This document shows positions 24,994 to 32,237 of a stretch of 32,237 nucleotides of DNA, piece after piece (position 1 is the first letter of the stretch; each line of letters opens with the position of its first letter). The position numbers and the translations under genes were made by a program. A model generated the notes under the pieces. The model had not been told where the DNA came from. It made no database searches and worked only from the letters and a program-made list of their open reading frames with translations. The stretch spans positions 1 through 32,237 of the forward strand of contig CALIKV010000046.1 in NCBI GenBank assembly GCA_938017505.1. Direction: 5' to 3'. Source of the DNA: an uncultured Sulfolobales archaeon (GTDB lineage Archaea; Thermoproteota; Thermoprotei_A; Sulfolobales; NBVN01).

Positions 24994-27023
24994 GACTCTA
25001 CGCCCCCTAGTATGCGCTTCAGCAGCTGGGCATGCTCGTGGGCCACCTTAACCAGGGTTTCAGGCGTTAGCTCCACTCCGTAAAGCCACCTTCTCCCAGC
25101 GTCAACCACTAGGAAGACCTTGTCGCTAAAGGGAGTTTCGAAGCTGTTCTCACCGTTCTTGATCACGAGGGACTTTAGCCTGCCCCCTGCTACGACCACG
25201 CCCCTCCCTATTGTCCTGGAGCTGAATGTGAGGACAAGCCTGCTTGGGAGAACGTGGACCCTGACCTTATGTATTGGTGGGATATCTAGGTAGTCCGGGA
25301 CGGGCACAGTGGTGTAGAACCCGCCCACCCTGAACACCGCCGTCCTGCTTGCGTTCAGCACTGCATCCACTAAGTTAGGAACCTCTATGTCAAGCCTCTC
25401 GTGAAAGACGAAGTTCTGCTTCTCGACAGTCAGCTCCACCCATGCGGGGAGTCTGCAATCCCTCACCTCCACAGCCAAGCTGTTGTTGATCAGGAGGTCC
25501 TTACAAACCCTGCTACAGCAGAGCCTTGTATCAACAACCTTGCCCTCGCTCGAGACGGTTATCACTGACTTGCTTGAGTCGTGCTTGATTGAGAGAGCTA
25601 CCTGAGGCCTTGCCACATGCTCCACTACAGGCCTCACTCGAGCGACCTCAAGCCTATCTCTCGTAACGGTGTCTACTGCCTCTATCGGTATTTCCCCAAG
25701 CTCCAATCTCTCCAAACAGACCTCACCAGCTAGGGGTTTGCTCATGACCTCTAAGGCCACTCTGTCAGGCTTCCTGACCTCTACACCGCCCAGCTCGAGC
25801 ACTCCAAAGCCGCCGCATTTATGCATGGCTGAGGAAGTCACGAGTCTGACTCCTCCAATCCTCACCTCAACTCTTCTGGCAGGGGATCTAACGTAGGTGT
25901 GTTCATCGCCCAGCAGGTGCTTGAACGTTAAGTGGAAGAAGTGATCTTTCAGGACGCTTGCGTTCCTGTCAACGATTAAGACCTTCTGACGTTCCTTGAC
26001 CCTGTGTTCAACGCCTCCGTACGTTACGGCCAGTGTAGTGTCACTCGAGACTTCAACTGCATGGTCTTCTGAGCTCGCCTGGTAGATCTCCACGGCACTT
26101 TTGCCGTTAAAGTCCACTACGCCTAATAGGTTACCCCTAAAACACACGATGCCGTGCTTGGTTGCCCTGCAGGTAGCTACGGAGTCCTTCGGTATATCAG
26201 CCAAGACCTTTCCATAGGCATCCATAATGACCAGTCTCTCACCGAAATCAGCGACAACGAAGTCCTTCCAAGCAGATACGTCTCCAACAACGCTACTCCT
26301 CCTAATTAGGGAGCCACCATCGAGAACGTAGAACGTGCTGCCGTCGTAGAAGACAGGCAATCCCCCTAGGAACCCAGCGAACCTGATGTCCTCGGCCTTT
26401 ATGCCTGGCTTAATGTCCATTGAGGGGATGTCTATGCTCACGATCCACCAGCCCGAGTAACCGTAGAACGTGTTCTCGAGGAAGGCGATTGCGTCTAGAG
26501 GCATCCCGACCTCGGCGTATCTGTCCTGGTGTAGGATCACGCTCCTGCCGTCCTCGAAGATCACTGAAGCTGATTGAAAACCTATCGAGGTCTTTACGGG
26601 TCTAGATCTGTAGATGTTCTCATGCCTTACTAAGCCGTTAAACGAAGTCAGGTAGATAGAAGCGTACCTGTCTCTATAACACGCCACGAGGAACGCGCCA
26701 TCAGCTCTGGCCATCCTCACGTCCTCGCAGACCTCAACGGAATCACTAGTATGTACTTCAAACGCATTAAGAGATCTCTTCACTGCTAGAGCATATTCCG
26801 TATGAGAGAAGCCCTCAGCGTCCTTGATCACTCTATCCCTAACCACCACGCCCTCAATCCTCTCGATCACCTCACCACTGGTTGCAGTGCCAATAGTGAT
26901 CCTTGGCTGGAGGGAAGCGTCGAGGACTACTGACTCCAGGTCGTATGGGGACACAGCCCTTACCCTGACCGGTAGCTCCAACAAGTACTTAACCCTGTAG
27001 GGTATGACGAGCCTCACTTCCAT
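24981..27023 (-). CDS. Large beta-rich protein of unknown function in the pilus operon
   Basis: I do not recognise this 680-residue protein. The first half looks like a series of beta-propeller-like blades, each a short group of hydrophobic strands ending in a turn (for example FLVACYRDRYASIYLTSF, FVVADFGERLVIMDAYGKVL, GIVCFRGNLLGVVDFNGKSA). The second half looks like beta-sandwich modules with a cysteine pair and a third (RLCCSRVC). There is no signal peptide or clear membrane helix, though the tightly coupled 39-residue membrane protein might anchor it. ATG 27023 overlaps the stop of the upstream gene by one base (TGATG); GTG 27026 is one codon earlier. Confidence 0.65.
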   Translation of the reverse strand: MEVRLVIPYRVKYLLELPVRVRAVSPYDLESVVLDASLQPRITIGTATSGEVIERIEGVVVRDRVIKDAEGFSHTEYALAVKRSLNAFEVHTSDSVEVCEDVRMARADGAFLVACYRDRYASIYLTSFNGLVRHENIYRSRPVKTSIGFQSASVIFEDGRSVILHQDRYAEVGMPLDAIAFLENTFYGYSGWWIVSIDIPSMDIKPGIKAEDIRFAGFLGGLPVFYDGSTFYVLDGGSLIRRSSVVGDVSAWKDFVVADFGERLVIMDAYGKVLADIPKDSVATCRATKHGIVCFRGNLLGVVDFNGKSAVEIYQASSEDHAVEVSSDTTLAVTYGGVEHRVKERQKVLIVDRNASVLKDHFFHLTFKHLLGDEHTYVRSPARRVEVRIGGVRLVTSSAMHKCGGFGVLELGGVEVRKPDRVALEVMSKPLAGEVCLERLELGEIPIEAVDTVTRDRLEVARVRPVVEHVARPQVALSIKHDSSKSVITVSSEGKVVDTRLCCSRVCKDLLINNSLAVEVRDCRLPAWVELTVEKQNFVFHERLDIEVPNLVDAVLNASRTAVFRVGGFYTTVPVPDYLDIPPIHKVRVHVLPSRLVLTFSSRTIGRGVVVAGGRLKSLVIKNGENSFETPFSDKVFLVVDAGRRWLYGVELTPETLVKVAHEHAQLLKRILGGVESWTH

Positions 27024-27523
27024 CACTTCGGCCTCTCGAGGATGTGCGGGACTGCCGGAACAGAGAGTATGGCGGTCAAGAGCACCGACTTCATTGTTGC
27101 GTCCATGCTTGACTGGGGCACGAAGGCCAGCGCCCAGGTAGCTGCCTGGATCTTCATCAGGAGGACTGGAAGGGCGACCTTCAGCGCCTTACGCACTCCT
27201 TTCGATTCGTTCTTTATCGATACGTCCTCCTCGTCCTCCCGACTAGTCAGTGAGTCGAAGAGCGAGTGCAGGGTTGCTAGGATCTTGGCTTCCAGAGACA
27301 TAGTTTTAATGCCTGTCACGGCCGACACGAATCCTAGGAAGGCTACGACTACGGCAAGAGCCAGGAGCCCTCCATTCCCTAAGGCAAGCCCTCTCCACCC
27401 AATGAGAACTGCGAACATTAGGTAAGCTGCGTGTTTTACCTGGATAGGTCCGTATAGCCTCTCGTTCAGGAGACCCATGAATCTAATCGCTGAGAATCTG
27501 TGGTACCTAGACTCAAAGTCCAT
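27023..27523 (-). CDS. Membrane protein, possibly PrgI/VirB3-like
   Basis: This 166-residue protein has an N-terminal stretch MGLLNERLYGPIQVKHAAYL leading into two close membrane helices (about 28-45 and 50-70), then a charged cytosolic segment with SLTSREDEEDVSIKNESKG, and two weaker hydrophobic segments (about 112-132 and 144-158). The short amphipathic lead-in with G-P-I and a hairpin of two helices resembles PrgI/VirB3-type partners of VirB4 ATPases, but the C-terminal half is extra and similarity is only by shape. ATG 27523 has GAGGTGA six bases upstream and follows the discoidin-bearing pilin gene by 6 bp, so it belongs to that operon. Confidence 0.5.
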   Translation of the reverse strand: MDFESRYHRFSAIRFMGLLNERLYGPIQVKHAAYLMFAVLIGWRGLALGNGGLLALAVVVAFLGFVSAVTGIKTMSLEAKILATLHSLFDSLTSREDEEDVSIKNESKGVRKALKVALPVLLMKIQAATWALAFVPQSSMDATMKSVLLTAILSVPAVPHILERPK

Positions 27524-27529
27524 TAGTCA

Positions 27530-28696
27530 TCACCTCGGTATCCTCGTGACCTCAATCAGCTGGACGCTGACGCCGCTTTGAGCGAAGAGCGTAACTGTTC
27601 TGAGAACTGGTTCCCTATACTGGGTGACGGGGAAGGAGAGTCTATCCATCCATACCTCAACGGGGTAGAACTCGAAACTGAACGCTTGATATGAGGTGTA
27701 AGACCCGCCCAGCCTCGCGACGAGTCCTACATATCTCGCCCTAACGCGCCAGGTCGTGAGCGTAGTTGAGCCGAATTGATGCGGTAGCTGAACCCACGTG
27801 ACTGAGTCATTGCTCACGGCAGTTACCACGACAGATGTCGGTGACTTAAAGTACAAGAAACCCTCCTTAACGCTTCCTAGATCAACCCTCACGAGAACCT
27901 GACCCGCCGTCAGCCCGTTTGGGAAGTTGAAGTACGCATATGTGGAGTCGTCCCAGTCAAAAATCCTCTCAGGATTCTGTACTGTGACCACTGACTGATT
28001 GAACCACACTTTACTGGAATAGTTTCTCCACAGAAGTCCCACAAGATCCTTGTCCTCGCCAACTGCGAGTGTTGCCTTACCTTGAGGGGTAGCGTATAAG
28101 TAGAGGTAGGTGTCAGGGGCTACGACCCTCCTAACCCTGTACGCTGTTGAGTCAAGAATCACGTAGGTCGGCGGCACCCTCTCATAGACCCAGGTGGCTA
28201 GCACTTCTCTCGACCCTTCGCTGCCGACAGCTACGAAGCCCTCTACGGGTCCGCTCCCGAAAGCCTTATAGAGACCGCAGAACGTATATAGCTTCCCATT
28301 CTCGGTGATCGTCACGAACGTGGCGTCGCACGACGCTATATCGCTCACGTACTCACCAGCGTACAGACTGGTTAGGGTGTCAGGTCTCAGCGGGACTGCC
28401 TCAGCGCTCCTCCAGAGGACGTCGCCGTTTGCAGCGTTCACGACGGCCCTGTAGACCGCCACCGTGTCCGTGTTTGGAGATGCCTCCACAACCTCTGCCG
28501 TCTTGTTGACTCTGAAGACAATGTCCTCGAACTGCATCTTCATGAGTAGGAATGCGTACTCCCGCACCTCCATCATCTGACTCCTCTGGAGCTGTATGGA
28601 ATAGGCAGTAGCGTAGACCGACAACGCCGTGAGTATCGCTATGGCCAGAGCCCCAACGACCTCTGCCTGCCCCTTCTTCAGCTTACCTACTTGCAA
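27530..28696 (-). CDS. Minor pilin-like protein with discoidin-like C-terminal domain
   Basis: The 388-residue protein starts with a class III signal: KLKKG (Gly9) followed by QAEVVGALAIAILTALSVYA, so it should be processed and inserted like a pilin. After a head region (about 40-240), residues 243-350 resemble an F5/8 type C (discoidin) domain: FDWDDSTYAYFNF, VRVDLGSVKEGFLYFK, SNDSVTWVQLP and RARYVGLVARL match its successive strands. Such domains bind sugars or lipids, which suggests a tip adhesin that recognises surface glycans. TTG 28696, six bases after GGGTGA, overlaps the upstream pilin-like gene by 14 bp. Confidence 0.72.
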   Translation of the reverse strand: MQVGKLKKGQAEVVGALAIAILTALSVYATAYSIQLQRSQMMEVREYAFLLMKMQFEDIVFRVNKTAEVVEASPNTDTVAVYRAVVNAANGDVLWRSAEAVPLRPDTLTSLYAGEYVSDIASCDATFVTITENGKLYTFCGLYKAFGSGPVEGFVAVGSEGSREVLATWVYERVPPTYVILDSTAYRVRRVVAPDTYLYLYATPQGKATLAVGEDKDLVGLLWRNYSSKVWFNQSVVTVQNPERIFDWDDSTYAYFNFPNGLTAGQVLVRVDLGSVKEGFLYFKSPTSVVVTAVSNDSVTWVQLPHQFGSTTLTTWRVRARYVGLVARLGGSYTSYQAFSFEFYPVEVWMDRLSFPVTQYREPVLRTVTLFAQSGVSVQLIEVTRIPR

Positions 28697-29057
28697 CCTT
28701 CATCACCCTCAACAGGTTGCCATTCACCTCAACCCATCTAACGCTACATGACGTGGTCACAACTACCGTGTTTCTTGGAGGGAGCTGTACTGTTGAGAGG
28801 TCACTGCAGATTTCCCCATCCTCGTTCACTAGCCTTGACGTGTAGCCCTTGGAGCCGTAGTTCACTATGATGAGGTCGCTCCCGACGCGATGAGGCACGA
28901 CGGTCACGCCCTCCGCCACCCTTGAGGGTATCCCGGCGACCTGCGTCCTGGCCCACTGCACGATAACTGCTAAGACGCCCGCAGTCACTACTGCAAGCAC
29001 AGCCCCGACGGCAACGTTTGAGATCCCCCTCCTTAGCTTCCTCTGTGTGCTCAACAC
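28683..29057 (-). CDS. Small pilin-like protein with class III signal peptide
   Basis: This 124-residue protein has the leader QRKLRRG (Gly11) before ISNVAVGAVLAVVTAGVLAV, the same pattern and cleavage position as the other pilin-like protein at 20919. A beta-rich head of about 85 residues follows, with two cysteines (EICSD and TTSCSVRW) that could form a disulfide outside the cell. GTG 29057 is chosen over TTG 29081 because the TATA box at 29082-29089 lies about 28 bp before it, giving a leaderless start, and because the signal peptide then has normal length. It opens a five-gene operon that overlaps or nearly overlaps throughout. Confidence 0.72.
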   Translation of the reverse strand: MLSTQRKLRRGISNVAVGAVLAVVTAGVLAVIVQWARTQVAGIPSRVAEGVTVVPHRVGSDLIIVNYGSKGYTSRLVNEDGEICSDLSTVQLPPRNTVVVTTSCSVRWVEVNGNLLRVMKVASR

Positions 29058-29063
29058 ATTCAC

Positions 29064-29078
29064 CTCACCATAGGTGAG
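29064..29078 (-). promoter_or_regulatory. Operator-like palindrome in the minor-pilin promoter
   Basis: CTCACC-TAT-GGTGAG on the minus strand is a perfect 6-bp palindrome with a 3-base spacer. It lies between the TATA box and GTG 29057 and repeats the site at 24380-24392. Confidence 0.55.
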
Positions 29079-29081
29079 CAA

Positions 29082-29089
29082 CTTATAAG
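29082..29089. promoter_or_regulatory. Perfectly palindromic TATA box shared by divergent genes
   Basis: CTTATAAG reads the same on both strands. Its centre is 28 bp from the minus-strand GTG at 29057 and 30 bp from the plus-strand GTG at 29116, so one box can serve leaderless transcripts in both directions. Confidence 0.55.
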
Positions 29090-29115
29090 CTGACTACTAC
29101 GGATGGGATGTGTAG

Positions 29116-30927
29116 GTGTCCAGCGCTAAGGAACCTCTGAAGTGGTTCAAGCTAGAGGGATCCTCATTCACCATTCTATCAGCTGAGGATAGGGACCGCG
29201 TGCTGGGAGAGTTCACGAGTATGATTGCGTCGCTGAAGCAGGGCATCATCCTGATGCGGAGGGAGCGGGCGAGGTTCAGCTACATGGGCTACGAAGCCTG
29301 TGTAAATATGATTGATTTCCACGTGGCCACGAGGAACGCGGAGTCGATGCCGTATTTTAGCGCTAGGCCTGTGGAGGTTGTGTTGAGGCCGAAGGTGAGG
29401 AGGTTGGCGAACCTCCTCACGCTAGAACTTGAGAACAAGTTGTATGCGAGGGTCCTGGCGACATATAGGTTCCCAGCCTACCTACCGGAGGGCTTCCTTT
29501 ACTCCCTCTTCAACGAGGTGGCTGAGATCGTCCTGATCTTCAAGACCGTCGAGAGGTCTAAGGCCGTGCAGATGGTTGAGAGGGTTAGGAAGCGTAGGAT
29601 GACCAGCGGTGAGGTGTCCGTTGAGCTCCAGGAGCAGGTCGCCGTGTTGGAGGGGCTTGTGAAAAGCGTTCTTGCAGGCGCGGACCTGCTGGAGCTCTAC
29701 CTACTGCTCACCATAACTGCTGGGAGTATCAAGGAGCTCAACTCCCTCGAGAAGCACGTCAAGATGCTCCTGAAGGGCTTCGGATTGGAAGTTGAAGCGC
29801 CGCCGATCCAAAGGGATCTCTACGACTTTCGCACTTGTTCGACGCTCATGTGCTTGGAGAAGACCTACACAGACACGCAGTCGCTCAAACCCCTCTACTT
29901 CCTCGTAGATGAGGAGCTTCACGACGAGGGCGGGGTCTTCCTAGGCCTTAGCGGGGCGGGCTCGCCAGTGATCCTGAACCCGTGGACGAAGCCTAACTTG
30001 AACCTCGTCATCCTTGGGGTCACGGGTAGCGGGAAGTCCATGACCGCGAAGGTCTTCCTCAAGAGGCTCAGGGAGTTGATTAAGGACATCCCCTATGTGG
30101 GGGTTGACCCGGAGTCCGAATACATAAGGAGCTCAAGGTTCTTCGCCTCAACGCCTGTGGAGATCGAGGAGCGTGGAGAGCTAGGTCTAGATCCAATCAA
30201 GATGCTACAGCTGGGCTTTCTAAGCGTTTCACAGGTGGCTGATATGCTTAGCGAAATCTATGTAATCCCGGAGCAACTGCAAGGGTTGCTGAGGAGGGAG
30301 CTGTCGCTCAAGGGTGATAGAGTTGATGACGTGGAGGAGTTCGTGGCGTCCGTGCAGGACCAACAGCTTTACAGGTATCTGCAAGGAGCTCTAGCAGAGC
30401 CAGACATATACGTTTATCGAGGAGAACCACCAGCGTTAACGGGTTCAGCGATATTTGGCTTGAAGAACGTGAGGTCTAAGCGTCTCAAGATACTGATATC
30501 AGCGTTAATCGCAACGTATGCCTATAACAGGCTGTTAACTAAGTCACAGAGATCCGTGTTCTTCGTTGATGAGGCGTGGCTCTTCATGAACACGTCCTCA
30601 ATAGTGGGCCTCTTTGAGAACATAGCCAGGAGAGGAAGGAAATACGGGGTCGTGTTCATGTACGTATCTCAGCGCGCTGAAGACCTAGCCAAATCGCCGC
30701 ATGGAAGGACTATTCTGGAGCAGTCAGCCACGGTGTTTATACTTCGCCAAGAGCCTGAAGGAAGAGACGCTGTAAAATCCATCTACAAGTTGTCTGAAGC
30801 TGAAGCCGACTTCCTCGTGAACGTGCCTATAGGTACAGGCATTTTGAAGGCCGGGAGAAAAAGAATCACAATACACGTAATGCCGACCGAGGACGAGTTA
30901 AGACTCTTCAGCACATCCATCACTTAA
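29116..30927 (+). CDS. VirB4-like conjugation ATPase
   Basis: This 603-residue protein has the VirB4/TraC/CedB-type layout. An N-terminal domain of about 280 residues, which in relatives contacts the pilus channel, is followed by the motor with Walker A GVTGSGKS (301-308, Lys307), VGVDPESEYIR, Walker B VFFVDEAWLFM (Asp485, Glu486), the arginine-bearing IARRGRKYG and the sensor-like YVSQRAEDL, and then LEQSATVFILRQ, all typical for VirB4. It should power substrate or pilin movement at the cytoplasmic membrane. It is divergent from the minor-pilin operon. GTG 29116 follows the shared TATA box with a leader of only a few bases. Confidence 0.85.
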   Translation: MSSAKEPLKWFKLEGSSFTILSAEDRDRVLGEFTSMIASLKQGIILMRRERARFSYMGYEACVNMIDFHVATRNAESMPYFSARPVEVVLRPKVRRLANLLTLELENKLYARVLATYRFPAYLPEGFLYSLFNEVAEIVLIFKTVERSKAVQMVERVRKRRMTSGEVSVELQEQVAVLEGLVKSVLAGADLLELYLLLTITAGSIKELNSLEKHVKMLLKGFGLEVEAPPIQRDLYDFRTCSTLMCLEKTYTDTQSLKPLYFLVDEELHDEGGVFLGLSGAGSPVILNPWTKPNLNLVILGVTGSGKSMTAKVFLKRLRELIKDIPYVGVDPESEYIRSSRFFASTPVEIEERGELGLDPIKMLQLGFLSVSQVADMLSEIYVIPEQLQGLLRRELSLKGDRVDDVEEFVASVQDQQLYRYLQGALAEPDIYVYRGEPPALTGSAIFGLKNVRSKRLKILISALIATYAYNRLLTKSQRSVFFVDEAWLFMNTSSIVGLFENIARRGRKYGVVFMYVSQRAEDLAKSPHGRTILEQSATVFILRQEPEGRDAVKSIYKLSEAEADFLVNVPIGTGILKAGRKRITIHVMPTEDELRLFSTSIT

Positions 30928-31001
30928 TTAAGCTTTTTACATTGTTTAAATTAAAATATAGCGTTTCACCCTAATTGAGAGGATGTTGATGGTCGAGCTT
31001 A

Positions 31002-31009
31002 TTTATATG
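31002..31009 (+). promoter_or_regulatory. TATA box before a very short reading frame
   Basis: TTTATATG centred near 31005 predicts initiation at about 31032, two bases before an ATG. Confidence 0.45.
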
Positions 31010-31033
31010 AAAACCATAACAGTTCTCTCGTAT

Positions 31034-31108
31034 ATGCGTTACCGTGTTAAGAAGCAGGCTATGAAGCGCTTCAGTAGACCCATCGGTGGGCGTGACGCGA
31101 TTGAGTAA
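31034..31108 (+). CDS. Possible leaderless 24-aa basic peptide
   Basis: ATG 31034 opens a 24-residue frame, MRYRVKKQAMKRFSRPIGGR followed by DAIE, at the exact distance from a TATA box expected for a leaderless mRNA. The peptide is strongly basic. No family is recognised, and it is not the ribosomal eL41 pattern. It ends 11 bp before the tRNA-Leu gene on the other strand. The transcript could equally be a non-coding RNA or the 5' relic of a longer gene. Confidence 0.3.
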   Translation: MRYRVKKQAMKRFSRPIGGRDAIE

Positions 31109-31119
31109 CGGGTTAGTGA

Positions 31120-31204
31120 TGCGGGGGGTGGGATTCGAACCCACGCAGGCCTACGCCAGCGGGTCTTAAGCCCGCCCCCTTTGACCTGGCTCGGGCACCC
31201 CCGC
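31120..31204 (-). tRNA. tRNA-Leu (anticodon UAA)
   Basis: The minus strand folds as a class II tRNA: acceptor GCGGGGG paired with CCCCCGC, anticodon stem GCGGG/CCCGC around CTTAAGA (anticodon TAA), a long variable arm, and a T arm GTGGG-TTCGAAT-CCCAC. The discriminator base is A; CCA is not encoded and no intron is present. Confidence 0.95.
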
Positions 31205-31228
31205 CTCCACAGAATATGAAGTAATACA

Positions 31229-31237
31229 GCTTAAAAC
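31229..31237 (-). promoter_or_regulatory. TATA box for tRNA-Leu
   Basis: GTTTTAAGC on the minus strand, about 28 bp before the tRNA 5' end. Confidence 0.55.
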
Positions 31238-31297
31238 TCTTTACCTTAAAAATAGTCCCCTCCCCCGGTGTGGTAAGTTAAACCGTCTAGTTAGTGG

Positions 31298-31371
31298 TGG
31301 GCCCGCGGGGATTTGAACCCCGGACCTCCCGGTTATCAGCCGGGCGCTCCACCATGCTGAGCTACGGGCCC
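31298..31371 (-). tRNA. tRNA-Ile (anticodon GAU)
   Basis: The minus strand gives acceptor GGGCCCG/CGGGCCC, a D arm with AGCTCAGC, anticodon stem CCCGG/CCGGG around CTGATAA (anticodon GAT), and T arm CCGGGGTTCAAATCCCCG. Discriminator A, no encoded CCA, no intron. Confidence 0.95.
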
Positions 31372-31393
31372 TAAAACCAGTACACCCCATAGA

Positions 31394-31401
31394 ATTTAAA
31401 G
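31394..31401 (-). promoter_or_regulatory. TATA box for tRNA-Ile
   Basis: CTTTAAAT on the minus strand, about 27 bp before the tRNA 5' end. Confidence 0.55.
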
Positions 31402-31491
31402 CTTTATGAGTGGAAGCTCCTCCTTCAGGACAGGGTAGAGGGAGGTCAGCTAATCTAGAAGCCCCTCCTAAGGGTAAAGGGCTCGTGAAAA

Positions 31492-31500
31492 GTTTTAAAG
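31492..31500 (+). promoter_or_regulatory. TATA box for tRNA-Ala
   Basis: GTTTTAAAG centred about 27 bp before the tRNA 5' end. Confidence 0.55.
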
Positions 31501-31522
31501 AGTATAATAGAGGTAATTATTT

Positions 31523-31595
<73 letters not shown>

Positions 31596-31831
31596 CTTAA
31601 TTTTTAAGCGAATCCCTTCCTTTAATCTCATTGAAATTAGGAGCGAACGAAATAAGCTGATAAGGTGTTTTAAACCACTTGAGAGACTTCAAAACCTAAG
31701 AAGCCGCAGCGTTTCAATGATAATATACCTTGAAGAATAGCGGATCAGGCAACCTACATTTGCAAATCAATAATCTACATCGCAAGAGGTGAAAAGCTGG
31801 AGGAAAGAAGCTGTGCTTGGTTTGAAAAGCG

Positions 31832-32146
31832 TTGAAAAACCAGAACCCAGAACCCGCTCATCAACAAATAACGAAGGTCCCTGGCTCAGCGACTCTCCTC
31901 CACGCGGGAAGAAATATCGACGAGCTGGGAAGGGAGGTATTCAAAGAAATGTCCGAACGGGTGGCCTTGGCAACAGACTACCGCGAAGACATATATACCT
32001 TGCAAAAGGACTGGATACGCTTGCTGACCATGTTAAAGACTTAGCAAGATGTCCAGAAATACTTCAAGGCGCACAAACACCGAGAGAACTAATTCGAGAC
32101 ACGCTCCAAATTATTACAACGCTGGTCGAGTGAACTTACGCCTTAG
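31832..32146 (+). pseudogene. Gene remnant with two in-frame stops downstream of tRNA-Ala
   Basis: One frame reads as coding-like helical text (LLHAGRNIDELGREVFKEMS, ERVALATDYREDIYTLQKDW, IRLLTMLKT), then a TAG at 32042, QDVQKYFKAHKHREN, a TAA, and FETRSKLLQRWSSELTP to a final TAG at 32144. Upstream of about 31880 the frame becomes doubtful. I do not recognise the family. Bases 31596-31831 before it and 32147-32237 after it hold nothing I can support. Its position beyond the 3' end of a tRNA gene suits decayed integrated DNA. Confidence 0.4.
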
Positions 32147-32237
32147 GGTCTAAAGCCTTACGCGTGTTGTACAACAAGTTTTCCACGGACGACTTTGTGT
32201 GGCAACAACGTCTCCCTTCGTTCTTCTTTGCGGAATT

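Overview
The window looks like about 32 kb of chromosome from a thermophilic archaeon, most likely in the Thermoproteota (crenarchaeal-type) lineage. Supporting this are a Cdc48-type AAA ATPase, TmcA, an ADP-forming acetyl-CoA synthetase alpha subunit, ribosomal protein P1/L12, an Lrp-type regulator, an archaeal-type nicotinate phosphoribosyltransferase, a TFB-like factor, many GTG/TTG starts, TATA boxes about 25-30 nt before leaderless or nearly leaderless starts, and tRNA genes without an encoded CCA. A genus cannot be named from the sequence alone.

Layout: (1) 1-11078 is ordinary chromosomal backbone. It holds cdc48 (partial), tmcA, acdA, rpl12, an Lrp - UPF0282 metallo-hydrolase - radical SAM cluster, a minus-strand group (nicotinate phosphoribosyltransferase, an unknown protein, a nitroreductase) and mgtE. 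(2) 11079-13822 is a junction-like zone: an AT-rich non-coding stretch, a small regulator-like gene flanked by palindromic sites, a shortened TFB-like protein with one cyclin-like repeat, and several broken gene remnants, including the C-terminus of a DUF3883-type helicase/nuclease. (3) 13823-30927 is a compact DNA-transfer and pilus locus. (4) 30928-31595 returns to chromosome-like DNA with tRNA-Leu(UAA), tRNA-Ile(GAU) and tRNA-Ala(CGC). (5) 31596-32237 contains another decayed gene.

The centre of interest is region 3. It encodes a VirB6/CedA-like polytopic channel protein with a PKD-like insert, a VirB4-like ATPase, a HerA/VirD4-like ATPase with C-terminal winged-helix and nuclease-like parts, a VirB2-like two-helix pilin with a signal peptide, and a possible PrgI/VirB3-like membrane protein. 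These are interleaved with a type IV pilus set: a GspE-type ATPase, a GspF/TadC-type platform, and three proteins with class III (prepilin/archaellin) signal peptides, one of which carries a discoidin-like C-terminal domain. There is also a large beta-rich protein of unknown role and a 39-residue membrane protein. The nearest known analogues are the crenarchaeal DNA-exchange systems (Ced/Ted) and archaeal conjugative plasmids; having both a conjugation-like pilus and a type IV pilus in one cluster is the notable feature. No integrase, relaxase or replication initiator is visible, so it may be a resident DNA-exchange locus or a decayed integrated element.

Regulation can be partly read: an identical palindrome lies between TATA and start in front of both the VirB2-like pilin gene and the minor-pilin operon, and a perfectly palindromic TATA box sits midway between that operon and the divergent virB4-like gene.
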